Origin: SZUA-309 sp965232595 | Lineage (GTDB): Bacteria; Pseudomonadota; Gammaproteobacteria; Pseudomonadales; Azotimanducaceae | Direction of reading: 5' to 3' | DNA length: 64,000 nucleotides | Assembly (NCBI GenBank): GCA_965232595.1 | Contig: OZ246983.1 | Span: 248,001-312,000 of the forward strand | Shown here: positions 16,669-25,730 of the stretch, one piece after another | Numbering within the stretch: the first letter of the stretch is position 1 | Layout of the letters: each line of letters starts with the position of its first letter | Position numbers and translations under genes: made by a program | The notes under the pieces: generated by a model | Databases searched by the model: none | The model's input: the letters and a program-made list of their open reading frames with translations, nothing else | What the model was told of the DNA's origin: nothing

Positions 16669-17787
16669 ATGCTGCTGAGCGACCAGGAAGTGATCGATCG
16701 TGTGTTCGATCACATCGACAACGGCTCAACCGATCTCGGTGAGGGGATCTGGCGCGAGCCGACCGAGCACTACCGCTCGACGGAGCGCTTCGAGCAGGAA
16801 CTGGCCCTGTTCCGGCGCCTGCCCCTGCCCTTTGCGCCCTCCATCGCGATGCCGAATACCGGCGACTACATCGCCAAGCCGGTCGGCGGCGTGCCGGTGG
16901 TGGTGGTACGCCATGAGGACGGCAGCCTGCGCGGGTTCCGCAACGCCTGCCGCCATCGCGGCGTCACGGTGGCCGAAGGCAGCGGCTGCACCCGGGTCTT
17001 CACCTGCGGCTATCACGGTTGGGCATACGGGCTCGATGGCGCGTTGCAGCACGTGCCCCACGAGTTCGGCTTTCCCGGCCTGAACAAAGCCGAGCACGGC
17101 CTGGTCCCCGTCGACAGCGTCACCGAGCAGGGCGGCCTGATCTTCGTGTCCGTGGAGCCGCCGGTGGATGACGGCGCGCTGGCAGAGCTAGGTCAGCTGA
17201 TCGAGCCCGACCTGGCAATCTTCGAAGAGACCGACCGGGAGAGCGAGTTCAACTGGAAGCTGAACATCGAGGCTACGCTCGAGGGTTATCACATCAAGCC
17301 GACCCACCGGGAGACCTTCTACCCCTACGGCTACGACAACATGAACGTGGTCGAGACCTTCGGCCCCAACGCCCGGGTCACCTTCCCGTTCCGGCGGATC
17401 GAGAAGCTGAGAAACCTGCCCCGCGAAGAGTGGGACATCAGCGGCCAGGTCACTTACGCCTACAACATATTCCCCAACGCAACGGTGGCGATGCTCTCCA
17501 ACCACTTCGTGGTGTCTTTCTCGGAGCCGTTGACGCCGACCAGAACCCGCTACTTCAGCTACCGGATCGGCAGGAAAGTCGCTGCCGGCGACGAGGAGTC
17601 AGCAGCCCGGATGAAGCGTGACGCCGCCTTCGTCGCCGACACCGGCTCGAAAGAAGACGCGGAGATGGTCTACCGGATTCAGCGGGGACTGGCGAGCGGC
17701 GCCAACACGCACTTCACCTACGGGCAGTTCGAGAAGGCCATCATCAACTTCCACCAGCACATGGAGCGGCTGGTCGGCAGGCTCTGA
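16669..17787 (+). CDS. Rieske non-heme iron oxygenase, large subunit
   Basis: The [2Fe-2S] Rieske motif is complete: CRHRG (Cys94, His96) and CGYHGW (Cys113, His116). The catalytic domain contains NWKLNIEATLEGYHIKPTH, which carries the two histidine ligands of the mononuclear iron. At 372 residues it is near the size of ring-hydroxylating, demethylating or carnitine-type oxygenases. A reductase and a small subunit are absent nearby. The start is preceded by GGGGGAG. It is 29 bases downstream of the YghU-type gene and converges on the molybdenum hydroxylase genes, with a strong hairpin between. Substrate unknown. Confidence 0.92.
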   Translation: MLLSDQEVIDRVFDHIDNGSTDLGEGIWREPTEHYRSTERFEQELALFRRLPLPFAPSIAMPNTGDYIAKPVGGVPVVVVRHEDGSLRGFRNACRHRGVTVAEGSGCTRVFTCGYHGWAYGLDGALQHVPHEFGFPGLNKAEHGLVPVDSVTEQGGLIFVSVEPPVDDGALAELGQLIEPDLAIFEETDRESEFNWKLNIEATLEGYHIKPTHRETFYPYGYDNMNVVETFGPNARVTFPFRRIEKLRNLPREEWDISGQVTYAYNIFPNATVAMLSNHFVVSFSEPLTPTRTRYFSYRIGRKVAAGDEESAARMKRDAAFVADTGSKEDAEMVYRIQRGLASGANTHFTYGQFEKAIINFHQHMERLVGRL

Positions 17788-17790
17788 GGC

Positions 17791-17819
17791 GTCGCCGAAG
17801 GCCCAGGGCCTCCGGCGAC
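17791..17819. terminator. Hairpin between convergent genes, possible bidirectional terminator
   Basis: A near-perfect stem (GTCGCCG, A/C mismatch, AGGCCC pairing to GGGCCT and CGGCGAC) occupies the 40-base gap between the Rieske gene and the oppositely oriented iorB-like gene. No clear T-run is present on either strand, so termination is inferred from position and stability. Confidence 0.5.
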
Positions 17820-17827
17820 CGCACTCA

Positions 17828-20059
17828 TCAGATCACTTCTTCCGCCTCGTCGACGCTGAAGCTGAGATCGTACTGGCTGACAGGCAGCTGCCGTACCCGG
17901 GTACCGGTGGCCGCGAAGATCGCGTTGGTCAGCGCCGGGCCGATGCCCGGGGTGCCGGGCTCGCCCGCTCCGCCCATCGGGTTGCCGCTGTTGATGATCT
18001 CCACCTCGATCTCCGGTGCTGCGGACATCCGCACCATCGGGTAATCGTGGAAGTTCGACTGCACCACCGCGCCGGCGTCGATCTGAATGTCGCCGTGCAG
18101 GGCTGCGGTCAGCCCGTAGATGATGCCCGACTCCATCTGCGCGGCGAGGCCGTCCGGCGTAACCGCCATGCCGGCATCAACGGCACAGACGACCCGGTCT
18201 ACGCTCACCGCACCGTCCTGCACGGTCACATCGACCACCTGCGCGACGATGCTGCCGAAGGACTCCTGCAGCGAGATGCCGCGGCCCTGGCCGGGCGCCA
18301 GCTCGTCACCCCAGCCGGCCTTCTGCGCTGCCGCCTCGAGCACGTTTCTGTGCCGGGGCGCATCGGCCAGCAGCGCCCGACGAAACTCGTACGGGTCCTT
18401 CGCAGCCGCGTGCGCCAGCTCGTCAACAAAAGACTCGGTGAAGAAGCCGTGCTGGGAGTGGTCGACGCTGCGCCACGGGCCAAACGGCACGTGGGTTGCA
18501 GAGTCAGTGTAGTGAATGTGCTGGTTGGCGATGCCGTAGGGAATGTGCGGAGCCTCTGCCGGCTCGTGCTTGTCCACGTACTGGTTTTCCCAGGCCAGCG
18601 GCACGCCGTTCGCATCGAGCGCCGCCTTGAACCGACTGGTGATCGCCGGTCGGTAGTGGTCGTGGCGAACGTCCTCTTCTCTGGACCAGATGAGCTTGAC
18701 CGGCTGGCCCACCGCGCGGGCCACCTTCGCCGCCTGGATGGCCGCATCGTCCGTTGCGCGGCGGCCGAAGCCACCGCCCATGACGTGGTTGTGCACGGTG
18801 ACGTTTTCCGCCTCCATCTCCAGCGCGTCGGCGATGGAGTAGCGGGTGCCGAGCGGGTTCTGCGAGCCGATCCAGATCTGGCACTGCCCGTCTTCGATGG
18901 CCACCGTCGCGTTCATGGGCTCCATGCAGGCATGGGCCAGGTAAGGCACCCGATAGGTGGCCTCCACCATGGTTGCTGCTTCAGCGTAGCCCAGGTTCAC
19001 GTCGCCAAGGGCCACGTCCTGCTGCTCTTTGCCGTCGGCAACAGCCTGCGCCATGTCACGATCGAACTGCTCGAAGATCTTCGCCTGGGTCACGCCCTGC
19101 TGCGCGGTCTCCGTCCAGCTGACGTTGACCGCGGCAAGTGCTTTCTTCGCCTGCCAGTAGCCGTCTGCCACCACCGCCACCGCATCGTCGAGCTGCACCA
19201 CGTCGACCACGCCGGGCATGGCCCTGGCAGCCGCGTCGTCCACGGCAGCCACCCGGGCGCCGAACACCGGCGCTGCTTCGATGGTTGCCACCTTCATGCC
19301 CGGCACATCCGCATCGATGCCGAAGCTGGCGCTGCCATCAACCTTGGCAGGAATGTCGTGCCGGGGCACGCTCCTGCCCATGATGCGGAACTCTTCCGGG
19401 CGCTTGAGCCTGGGAGTGTAAGGCGGCGCCATCGCCCCTGCAGCGGCAGCAAACTCTGCGAAGGGCGCCTGCCGGCTGCTCGCCGCATGAATGATCTGGC
19501 CCTCGCTGGCATCGAGCTCGGCCGCCGGGACGGACCAGGTTTCAGCCGCCGCATCGATGAGCATTTCCCGGGCTGCCGCACCGGCGATCCGCATGCCGTA
19601 CTGCCCGGTTGCTCTGACGCTCAGGCTGCCGCCGGTGATCTGCAGGCGCATGGCTTTGGCCACCTGCATGAACACGCCATCCAGCGTGCCCACGAGCACT
19701 TCCGGAACCTCAGCGGGGCCGAGCAGGAAGCCTTTGCCGAGCATGTAGTTGGCATAGTCGTCGTGCGCCGGCGCTTCGATGAAGGAGACATCTTCCCAGC
19801 GCGCATCCAGCTCGTCCGCGAGCATCTGTGCGAGCGCGGTCTGCGCGCCCTGACCCATCTCCGAGTGCGGAATGATGGCGGTTACCTGGTTGGCCGGATC
19901 GATCTTCACCCAGGCGCTGACCAGCGTCTCGTCACCGCTGGTGACCAGCGGGCTCAGCTTCTGGGCACGGTTCCCCGGTCGGATGGCAACGCCAACCACC
20001 AGCGCGCCACCGGCAACTACGCCAGCCGTGATGACGCCACGGCGCGTCCACTTACCCAT
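17828..20059 (-). CDS. iorB: Molybdenum hydroxylase large subunit (isoquinoline 1-oxidoreductase beta type)
   Basis: This is a xanthine-dehydrogenase-family molybdopterin subunit of 743 residues. It starts with a twin-arginine signal (KWTRRGVITAGVVAGGALVVG), so it is exported folded to the periplasm, typical of the IorB/aldehyde-dehydrogenase branch. Cofactor stretches include EMGQGAQTALAQ, MGGGFGRRA and a C-terminal AGEPGTPGIGPALTNAI whose Glu is the usual base. It should hydroxylate an N-heterocycle or oxidise an aldehyde, passing electrons to the small Fe-S subunit. The start at 20059 overlaps the stop of the small-subunit gene. No cytochrome subunit or XdhC-type maturation gene is nearby. 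Substrate not known. Confidence 0.9.
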   Translation of the reverse strand: MGKWTRRGVITAGVVAGGALVVGVAIRPGNRAQKLSPLVTSGDETLVSAWVKIDPANQVTAIIPHSEMGQGAQTALAQMLADELDARWEDVSFIEAPAHDDYANYMLGKGFLLGPAEVPEVLVGTLDGVFMQVAKAMRLQITGGSLSVRATGQYGMRIAGAAAREMLIDAAAETWSVPAAELDASEGQIIHAASSRQAPFAEFAAAAGAMAPPYTPRLKRPEEFRIMGRSVPRHDIPAKVDGSASFGIDADVPGMKVATIEAAPVFGARVAAVDDAAARAMPGVVDVVQLDDAVAVVADGYWQAKKALAAVNVSWTETAQQGVTQAKIFEQFDRDMAQAVADGKEQQDVALGDVNLGYAEAATMVEATYRVPYLAHACMEPMNATVAIEDGQCQIWIGSQNPLGTRYSIADALEMEAENVTVHNHVMGGGFGRRATDDAAIQAAKVARAVGQPVKLIWSREEDVRHDHYRPAITSRFKAALDANGVPLAWENQYVDKHEPAEAPHIPYGIANQHIHYTDSATHVPFGPWRSVDHSQHGFFTESFVDELAHAAAKDPYEFRRALLADAPRHRNVLEAAAQKAGWGDELAPGQGRGISLQESFGSIVAQVVDVTVQDGAVSVDRVVCAVDAGMAVTPDGLAAQMESGIIYGLTAALHGDIQIDAGAVVQSNFHDYPMVRMSAAPEIEVEIINSGNPMGGAGEPGTPGIGPALTNAIFAATGTRVRQLPVSQYDLSFSVDEAEEVI

Positions 20060-20552
20060 GTTGCACCTCGCTCTGGCCTGCGGTCGCCGGATCGTAATGG
20101 CCGACCCCGGCAACGGACTTGATCGCTTTCTTGATCCTTCCGTACATGCCACAGCGACAGAGATTGCCGTCCATGGCTTCGTTGATGGCAGCATCGTCGG
20201 GGGACGGGTTCCGCTCCAGCAACGCGACCGCCGACATGATCTGGCCGGACTGGCAGTAGCCGCACTGCGGCACCTGATGCTCGATCCAGGCCTGCTGCAC
20301 GGGGTGCAGCTCGCCGTCCTGCGCCAAGCCCTCGATGGTCAGGATCTCACCCCCTGCTGCGGCCGAAACCGGCATGACGCAGGAACGGATGGGGTTGCCG
20401 TTCAGATGGATGGTGCAGGCACCGCACTGAGCGATGCCGCAGCCGAATTTGGTGCCTGTCAGGTTGAGCTGCTCGCGGATCACCCACAGCAGCGGGGTGT
20501 CCGGCTCCACGTCCACCGACTGGCGGACGCCATTGACGCTGAATTCAATCAT
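20052..20552 (-). CDS. iorA: Molybdenum hydroxylase [2Fe-2S] small subunit (isoquinoline 1-oxidoreductase alpha type)
   Basis: The protein contains two [2Fe-2S] clusters: a plant-ferredoxin type CGIAQCGAC plus a later cysteine (RSCVMP), and the all-helical pair CGYCQSGQ and CRCGMY. At 166 residues it has the expected length for the electron-transfer subunit that partners the large molybdopterin subunit encoded immediately downstream with an 8-base overlap. There is no signal peptide, so it is probably carried out with the Tat-exported large subunit. A promoter with an embedded palindrome lies about 135 bases upstream. Confidence 0.93.
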   Translation of the reverse strand: MIEFSVNGVRQSVDVEPDTPLLWVIREQLNLTGTKFGCGIAQCGACTIHLNGNPIRSCVMPVSAAAGGEILTIEGLAQDGELHPVQQAWIEHQVPQCGYCQSGQIMSAVALLERNPSPDDAAINEAMDGNLCRCGMYGRIKKAIKSVAGVGHYDPATAGQSEVQHG

Positions 20553-20685
20553 CGGAGGTCTCCTGCTCCTTAGATGGCCTTTGCGGGGCCCGAATGGTTA
20601 TGGCCTCAGGTGGCCTCAAGTAAACGAGGCCCCAGGTTACACAGACGTGAAAGCTCCGGAAAAAGAACCTCACCAGGGTGCTGGC

Positions 20686-20715
20686 AGTATAGTGACACCC
20701 TGTCACTTCGGTCAA
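20686..20715 (-). promoter_or_regulatory. Promoter with embedded operator upstream of iorAB-like genes
   Basis: Read on the minus strand, TTGACC (20715-20710) and TATACT (20691-20686) are 18 bases apart. The spacer contains a perfect palindrome, AGTGACA-CCC-TGTCACT (20691-20707). Binding there would block RNA polymerase, so repression, TetR-style by half-site appearance, is likely. The leader to iorA would be about 125 bases. No regulator gene is adjacent. Confidence 0.62.
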
Positions 20716-20728
20716 CGAAGGGTCCGGT

Positions 20729-22684
20729 TCAGCTTCGGTAGGTGACTCTGAGCGCGGTCCGCACGGACACCGCTTCGCCGTTCTCACGAACCGGCGCAAA
20801 GCGCCAGGTCCTGATGGTCCGCGTTGCCTCGCGCAGGAAGATGGCGGGCGCCTCACCACTCACCTCGACCTCGATCACCCGTCCGGTTTCGGTGACGATG
20901 AACTGAACATCGATGGAGCCCTCGGAGCCTTCCTGCGCCCGCTCGGGATACACCAGCGGCGCCTGGCGGACCGGGGTCAGATCTGAGTAGGACCGGAAGG
21001 CCGGACCCGCGGGCACCGACGCCGGGGCGGCCCCTGCAGGCGGCTCATCGGTCGCAGCGCCAGCGCTCCCGGCAAGCGTTTCCTCGACCGCGAACCCATC
21101 GGGCAGATCGTTCGCGCTGACGACTTCAGCGGCCGCCAGGGACTCTTCCAGGTAGCTGTCCAGAGCCAGCTGCAGCCGCGACTCCACGCCATCGGTTTCT
21201 GCGATCAGCGGCAGTGCCGGCCCAAGTGCGGCCAGCACCGGATCGGTTTCCTGGGGCGCCTCGACAGGGTCGATGTCTTCGACGATGACCTCGACCGCCA
21301 GCGCGCCCAGCGCGAGGCCGGTGGCGGACTCGACCAGAGCGTTCAGCTCAGAATCAGCAGCTGCCGGTACCCCGGCGTCTGCGCTCACCGGTTCGGCCGG
21401 ATCGGCTGCTGCGGATGCTGCCGTGGCAGCCGCTTCTTCCTGAGCCAGGGCGGCAATCAGCATGGCTTCGGCTTCCGCTTCCGTCACCGCAGCCTCTGCC
21501 GCCTCATCAGCTGCAGGTTGCGTGGCAGCGTCGGCGCCGGCCTGTGGTGAGCTATCGACGCCTGCCTGCGCCGCCAACGCCGACCCTGGTGGCTGCTCGG
21601 CGAAGTAGTCGAGCGTCGCCGCCACCGAAGCCGTGGCCATGCCCAGGGTGGTGGCCTGCTCGATCAGCCGTCCGGCGCGAAAGGCGTCACCCTGGTCGTA
21701 GCTCTGCCGCGCCTCCAGCACCAGGCGCTCGTTCAGCTCGGCAAGTGCAGCCGGAATTCTTGGATCATCCGGGTAGGCAACCATGAGCGAGCGCAGTGAC
21801 TCGATGGCAAAGTCGACGGTGGCTTTGTCCGGCAACGGCTCGGTGTCGAGCAGCGCGGAGAGACGGGCCAGCACCTCCTGACTGACGCCGCCGACCGGCG
21901 CAACCTGCTCGTTTACCATTTGTTGCCCGCCGGCTGTGGCCGCGCTGGTCAGAGGATCGGTCTCAGGCGGCGCCACACCTGCCTCGCCTGCCTGCTCTGT
22001 CGGGCTTGCTGTCGGGCTGCCCGCGGTCAGCGCCTCCTCGACGCTCAGGCTGGCGACGTACAGCGCAGTCACAACGAGCCCTGCCACTACCAGCACCGAA
22101 GCCGCCAGCGCCAGCGTCACCTTGCGGATGCTCGACCGTCTGTCCTGAGCCTGCCGCTTGTCCCGAGCGGCAGCGGCGTGCTCCCGCTGCAGGTAGTCCA
22201 CCGGGACCGCCTTCAGCGGCGTCACGCTGGATCGCTCCGACACCAGGATTTCGCCTTCCTGGTCCGTATCGAGCGGGTGTGCGGATGCGCTCAGGGGGCC
22301 GAGCGGCTGGCGCGGTTCCCCCTTCCGAACCACGTAGAGAGCCAGCCCATCGCCAGGCGGGCTGGCCACGGCGAAGTCGTTGTCGATATCCAGGGTATGG
22401 CCGAGAAAGTCGAGGCGGACGTGTGTTTGCGCGCCGACCCGCAGGGTCTGGATCCGCTCGCCGGCTTCCAGCTCCAGCTCGTAATCGTCGGCAACGATCT
22501 CGAGGGTCAGCGCTTCGTCCTTAAGGTCCAGCTGCACCACCGCATCGGGCGCTTCGAAGCTGAGATCACCGGACGGCAGGATGCCGAGCTGCATCGCCGG
22601 ATGCACGCGCGCAGTCATATCGCCCCCACGGGCAATCAGGTGCCAGCCGATGGTTTCGCTGTCGCCGGAATCGATCGGTTCCAT
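20729..22684 (-). CDS. TonB-like protein with large cytoplasmic N-terminal domain
   Basis: The last about 85 residues form a TonB C-terminal domain (PLVYPERAQEGSEGSIDVQFIVTETGRVIEVEVSG ... TIRTWRFAPVRENGEAV), which contacts outer-membrane receptors. A single membrane helix lies at about 188-212 (VTLALAASVLVVAGLVVTALY). Unlike classical TonB, about 187 residues precede it, strand-rich and faintly FHA-like in order, but I cannot assign a family. The periplasmic linker of about 350 residues is Ala/Glu-rich rather than Pro/Lys-rich. The start at 22684 is an ATG after a G-run; a GTG 33 bases upstream is the alternative. It may energise the receptor at 31469 or act in regulation. Confidence 0.75.
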   Translation of the reverse strand: MEPIDSGDSETIGWHLIARGGDMTARVHPAMQLGILPSGDLSFEAPDAVVQLDLKDEALTLEIVADDYELELEAGERIQTLRVGAQTHVRLDFLGHTLDIDNDFAVASPPGDGLALYVVRKGEPRQPLGPLSASAHPLDTDQEGEILVSERSSVTPLKAVPVDYLQREHAAAARDKRQAQDRRSSIRKVTLALAASVLVVAGLVVTALYVASLSVEEALTAGSPTASPTEQAGEAGVAPPETDPLTSAATAGGQQMVNEQVAPVGGVSQEVLARLSALLDTEPLPDKATVDFAIESLRSLMVAYPDDPRIPAALAELNERLVLEARQSYDQGDAFRAGRLIEQATTLGMATASVAATLDYFAEQPPGSALAAQAGVDSSPQAGADAATQPAADEAAEAAVTEAEAEAMLIAALAQEEAAATAASAAADPAEPVSADAGVPAAADSELNALVESATGLALGALAVEVIVEDIDPVEAPQETDPVLAALGPALPLIAETDGVESRLQLALDSYLEESLAAAEVVSANDLPDGFAVEETLAGSAGAATDEPPAGAAPASVPAGPAFRSYSDLTPVRQAPLVYPERAQEGSEGSIDVQFIVTETGRVIEVEVSGEAPAIFLREATRTIRTWRFAPVRENGEAVSVRTALRVTYRS

Positions 22685-22806
22685 ATGTGCGTTTCTGCCC
22701 CCAAGCTCAGAACACACCGTTTAGTTATGAGGCCTCAGTCTAAGCCCCGGCCGTGCTGCCGCAAATAGGAGATTTGTACCGGCTTGTCAGTGCCCACTAA
22801 CGCCGG

Positions 22807-23664
22807 TCAGGCAGCCAGGTACAGCCTTTCATCCGGGCTGATCGTCGTTCGGTGCAGTTCCCGGTCATAGCCGTCGTAACCGCCGTTCGCCTTGTGCAGA
22901 ACGCTGCGGTTGTCCCAGATCACCAGCATGCCCTCCTGCCAGCGATGGGTGTACTGAAACTCCGCCCGGGTCTGCCAGGTGTACAGATCCCGGATCAGCT
23001 CCGCCGCCTCAGCATCGCCCATACCTTCGACGCCGATGATGTAGCCGAAGCAGCCGAACAGGGTCTCCCGGCCGGACTCCGGGTGGCGCAGAATGAAAGG
23101 GTGCGCGCGCACATCGCGGGCGGTTTCCGAGTAGAGAATCTTCATGCTCCGGTCAGAGCCCTCCTCCTTCTCGCCGTAGGTTCCGTCCGGCGCGTAGGCA
23201 AGCGCCGCGCTGTGCAGGGCCATTCGGCCCTCGATACGCGCCCGCAGGTCGGCCGGCATCTCCGCCAGCGCCTTCTCCTGATTGATGAAGCTGGTATCTC
23301 CTCCCACCGGCGGGATGGTCAGGCTGTACAGGCAGGTCCCGATCGGCGGAGCTTCTTTGAAGCTCCAGTCGCTGTGCCAGGTTTCGGCGAATACCGGCGC
23401 CTGCTCATCCGCTCTGCGGGTCAGCGCCACCACCGGATTCTCCGGCGTGATCGATTCGAAGTACGGGTCATCACCGAGGCCTCCGAAGTAGCGGGTGATC
23501 CGAACCAGATCCGGGTCGCTGAGCTGCTGATCTGGAAACACCAGCACCTGGTGCTCGATCCAGGCCTGGCGCACAGCCCGGATCGCATCGTCGGCGAGTG
23601 GCTGCGACAGGTTCAATCCGGTCACCGTCGCGCCACAGGCGCCGCTGGTAGCCTCAACCTTCAT
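22807..23664 (-). CDS. TauD/TfdA-family Fe(II)/2-oxoglutarate dioxygenase
   Basis: The iron-binding facial triad is complete: His97-x-Asp99 (ETWHSDWSF) and His257 (WDNRSVLHKA), with an arginine near 272 (ELHRTTI) for the 2-oxoglutarate carboxylate. The length (285) matches taurine and 2,4-D dioxygenases. The enzyme should hydroxylate or oxidatively cleave a small acidic substrate such as a sulfonate, ether or carboxylate, consuming O2 and 2-oxoglutarate. It follows a PhyH-type dioxygenase on the same strand after 38 bases, probably one transcript. Substrate is not predictable from sequence alone. Confidence 0.92.
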   Translation of the reverse strand: MKVEATSGACGATVTGLNLSQPLADDAIRAVRQAWIEHQVLVFPDQQLSDPDLVRITRYFGGLGDDPYFESITPENPVVALTRRADEQAPVFAETWHSDWSFKEAPPIGTCLYSLTIPPVGGDTSFINQEKALAEMPADLRARIEGRMALHSAALAYAPDGTYGEKEEGSDRSMKILYSETARDVRAHPFILRHPESGRETLFGCFGYIIGVEGMGDAEAAELIRDLYTWQTRAEFQYTHRWQEGMLVIWDNRSVLHKANGGYDGYDRELHRTTISPDERLYLAA

Positions 23665-23702
23665 CGGATGCTCCTTTCATGGTTCCTATCCCGCCGCAGC
23701 AA

Positions 23703-24599
23703 TCAGCCGCGGGCATCTGTGGTCGGCGCGAAGTACTTCGACCCGAGCGGGTTGAAGAAGCCGTAGTCCCGCGCCGGATAAGGGTTGTTGCGACCAATCA
23801 GGTGGGCAAACCGCGGCGGGTTGCGGGCAACCACCTCGTCGCTGATCACCGCGTTCAGATCTTCCTGCGGGCGCAGAAACATGCGCTGAAAGTAGACCGT
23901 CATGCCCACCCGCTCACCCGGGATCGTCCGCGCCCCGGCGCTGTGCCAGAGGTTGCCGCTGAACACGGCGACCGACCCTTTCTTCGCCTCTAGGGGGATC
24001 GCCTGACGGATGGCACGCCCCGGTGGGTGGCTGCGTTTCTTGTGTGATCCCGGCACGACCAGAGTTGCACCCGATTCCAGCGAAAAATCGTCCGTAACCC
24101 ACATCATGTTGCAGGTGACCGGATGCTCCGGCACCGGCTCCGGCACCATCGGCGTGTCCAGGTGCATCCCCTGGGGCGGATCTCCCTGAACGCGGACGTG
24201 CCCGTGATTGCTGCTGATCTGGCAGCTTTCGCCCAGGAGGTAGGTCACCAGCGCCAGCGGCTTCTCGGCCTGCACCGCCTGCTCAAAGATGCGGCCGCGC
24301 GCCAGCAGCCAGGTCACCAGATAGCTGCCGCCGTCCGCGCCCGCCAGCGGGATGCGTTTGCCAGCTTGTCTGTCCTCCTCTCCGAGCCGGAGTATGGTCT
24401 CCCGCAGCTCGTCGAAAAACGCCTCGGGCATCACGTCCTCGACGACCGTGTAGCCGTAGAGCTCGAGCTCCAGCACGTTCCGCTCCAGCCCAAGCCGGAG
24501 GATCTCATCGCGCATTCGATCGAGCCGGGCCTGCGCCTCGATCGCATTCGGATGCCGGTTGTCCGTTGCCGCTTCTGTTGAGGCCTCTTCTACCGCCAT
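23703..24599 (-). CDS. Phytanoyl-CoA dioxygenase (PhyH)-family protein
   Basis: The facial triad is visible as His146-x-Asp148 (GMHLDTPM) and His219 (GNLWHSAG), with Arg230 as probable 2-oxoglutarate ligand; GATLVVPGSHKK is the family signature. The length is 298 residues with the start at 24599, chosen for GGAG 7-8 bases before it; an in-frame ATG at 24632 would add 11 residues. The open frame continues far upstream but is antisense to the divergent hydrolase gene and is not coding. PhyH-family enzymes hydroxylate many substrates, including acyl-CoAs and carrier-bound amino acids. It is followed by the TauD-type gene. Confidence 0.9.
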   Translation of the reverse strand: MAVEEASTEAATDNRHPNAIEAQARLDRMRDEILRLGLERNVLELELYGYTVVEDVMPEAFFDELRETILRLGEEDRQAGKRIPLAGADGGSYLVTWLLARGRIFEQAVQAEKPLALVTYLLGESCQISSNHGHVRVQGDPPQGMHLDTPMVPEPVPEHPVTCNMMWVTDDFSLESGATLVVPGSHKKRSHPPGRAIRQAIPLEAKKGSVAVFSGNLWHSAGARTIPGERVGMTVYFQRMFLRPQEDLNAVISDEVVARNPPRFAHLIGRNNPYPARDYGFFNPLGSKYFAPTTDARG

Positions 24600-24695
24600 A
24601 AATCGCTCCAGTCTCTCCCAGGCTCGAGTCATTGCCTGCCCTGACCCGATGCTAGACTCGCAGCGATCCAGGGCGCAACCTGACCGGAGAAGCCG

Positions 24696-25730
24696 ATGCT
24701 GAGAGACGAATCCATTGCCAAAGGTCTGCCTGACCTGCCGGCTCAGCCCGCAGGCACAGCCTGGCCAACGGCAGGCTGGGACCGTGCCGAACCCACGCCG
24801 GCAGATCCGGGGCGTTTCGCCGAGCTGACGGACGAGATCTTCGAGCTGCCGCCGGCGACAGGCGTCACCTACGCGCTGCTCGTGATCAAGGACGGCCGGC
24901 TCTGCTACGAGCGCTACGACGCGGGCGCCAATCCCTTCTACTTCCAGTACTCCTGGTCCATGGCAAAGAGCGTGACGCAGGCGCTCGTCGGCATCCTGGT
25001 CGAAGACGGCAAGCTCGATCTGTACGGTCCGGCGCCGGTGGAGGAATGGCAACAGGACGAGCGCCGGCACATCACCCTGGATCAGCTGCTGCGGATGTCC
25101 AGCGGCCTGGCCTTTCAGGAAGACTACGTGGACGGCACCGCCTCCGACGTGATCCCCATGCTGATGTACGAAGGCCGCCACGACACCGGCGCGTTTGCCG
25201 CCGCCAAGCCGCTGGAGCACCCGCCCGGCAGCTTCTGGTCCTACTCCAGCGGCACCACCAACATCATCTGCCGCATCCTCAAGGAAGCGGTTGGCGGCGG
25301 CGCCTCGGGGATGCTCCGGTTCATGAACGATCGCCTGTTCGAGCCCATCGGCGTGCGCACGGCCACACCCAAGTTCGATACTTCCGGCACCTTCATCGGC
25401 TCTTCCTTTCTGTTCGCCATCCCGCAGGACTTCGCGCGCTTCGGCCTGCTCTACCTGCGCGGCGGCCACTGGGACGGCCGGCAGGTGCTGTCACGGCGGT
25501 GGGTGGACTACGCCCGCTCGCCGACCGTGCATACGGCCGAGGAATGTTACGGCGCCCACTGGTGGATGAACCCGAAGAACCCGGATCAGTTTTTCGCCAG
25601 CGGCTACGACGGGCAGCGCGTGCTCTGCGACCCGGCGCGGGATCTCATCATCGTTCGCCTTGGCCGCACGCCAGCGGAAGAGATCGACTACGTCTGGGAC
25701 CGGGTGTTCGAGCTCGCGGCGCTGTTCTGA
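24696..25730 (+). CDS. Serine hydrolase, beta-lactamase/6-aminohexanoate-hydrolase-like
   Basis: The 344-residue protein shows the serine beta-lactamase fold motifs: SxxK in WSMAKSVTQALVG (Ser near 91), Y-x-S/N as SYSSGTTN near 183, and a C-terminal strand motif replacing KTG (SGYDGQR). No signal peptide is seen, so it is probably cytoplasmic, like NylB-type amide and ester hydrolases. It is divergent from the PhyH gene. Its last 43 bases overlap the end of the convergent ACR3 gene. A role in hydrolysing an ester or amide substrate of this catabolic region is plausible; resistance is unlikely. Confidence 0.85.
   Translation: MLRDESIAKGLPDLPAQPAGTAWPTAGWDRAEPTPADPGRFAELTDEIFELPPATGVTYALLVIKDGRLCYERYDAGANPFYFQYSWSMAKSVTQALVGILVEDGKLDLYGPAPVEEWQQDERRHITLDQLLRMSSGLAFQEDYVDGTASDVIPMLMYEGRHDTGAFAAAKPLEHPPGSFWSYSSGTTNIICRILKEAVGGGASGMLRFMNDRLFEPIGVRTATPKFDTSGTFIGSSFLFAIPQDFARFGLLYLRGGHWDGRQVLSRRWVDYARSPTVHTAEECYGAHWWMNPKNPDQFFASGYDGQRVLCDPARDLIIVRLGRTPAEEIDYVWDRVFELAALF

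Noticed and set aside
17618..20122. Plus-strand open frame of 834 codons over the molybdenum hydroxylase region
   Set aside because: It lies opposite iorA/iorB-like genes with complete cofactor motifs; it has no motif of its own.
24600..25469. N-terminal extension of the PhyH frame beyond 24599
   Set aside because: The extension is antisense to the divergent serine hydrolase; the PhyH domain and a good ribosome site begin at 24599.
24696..25730. Beta-lactam resistance gene
   Set aside because: The fold is shared with amide and ester hydrolases, no signal peptide is present, and context is catabolic.
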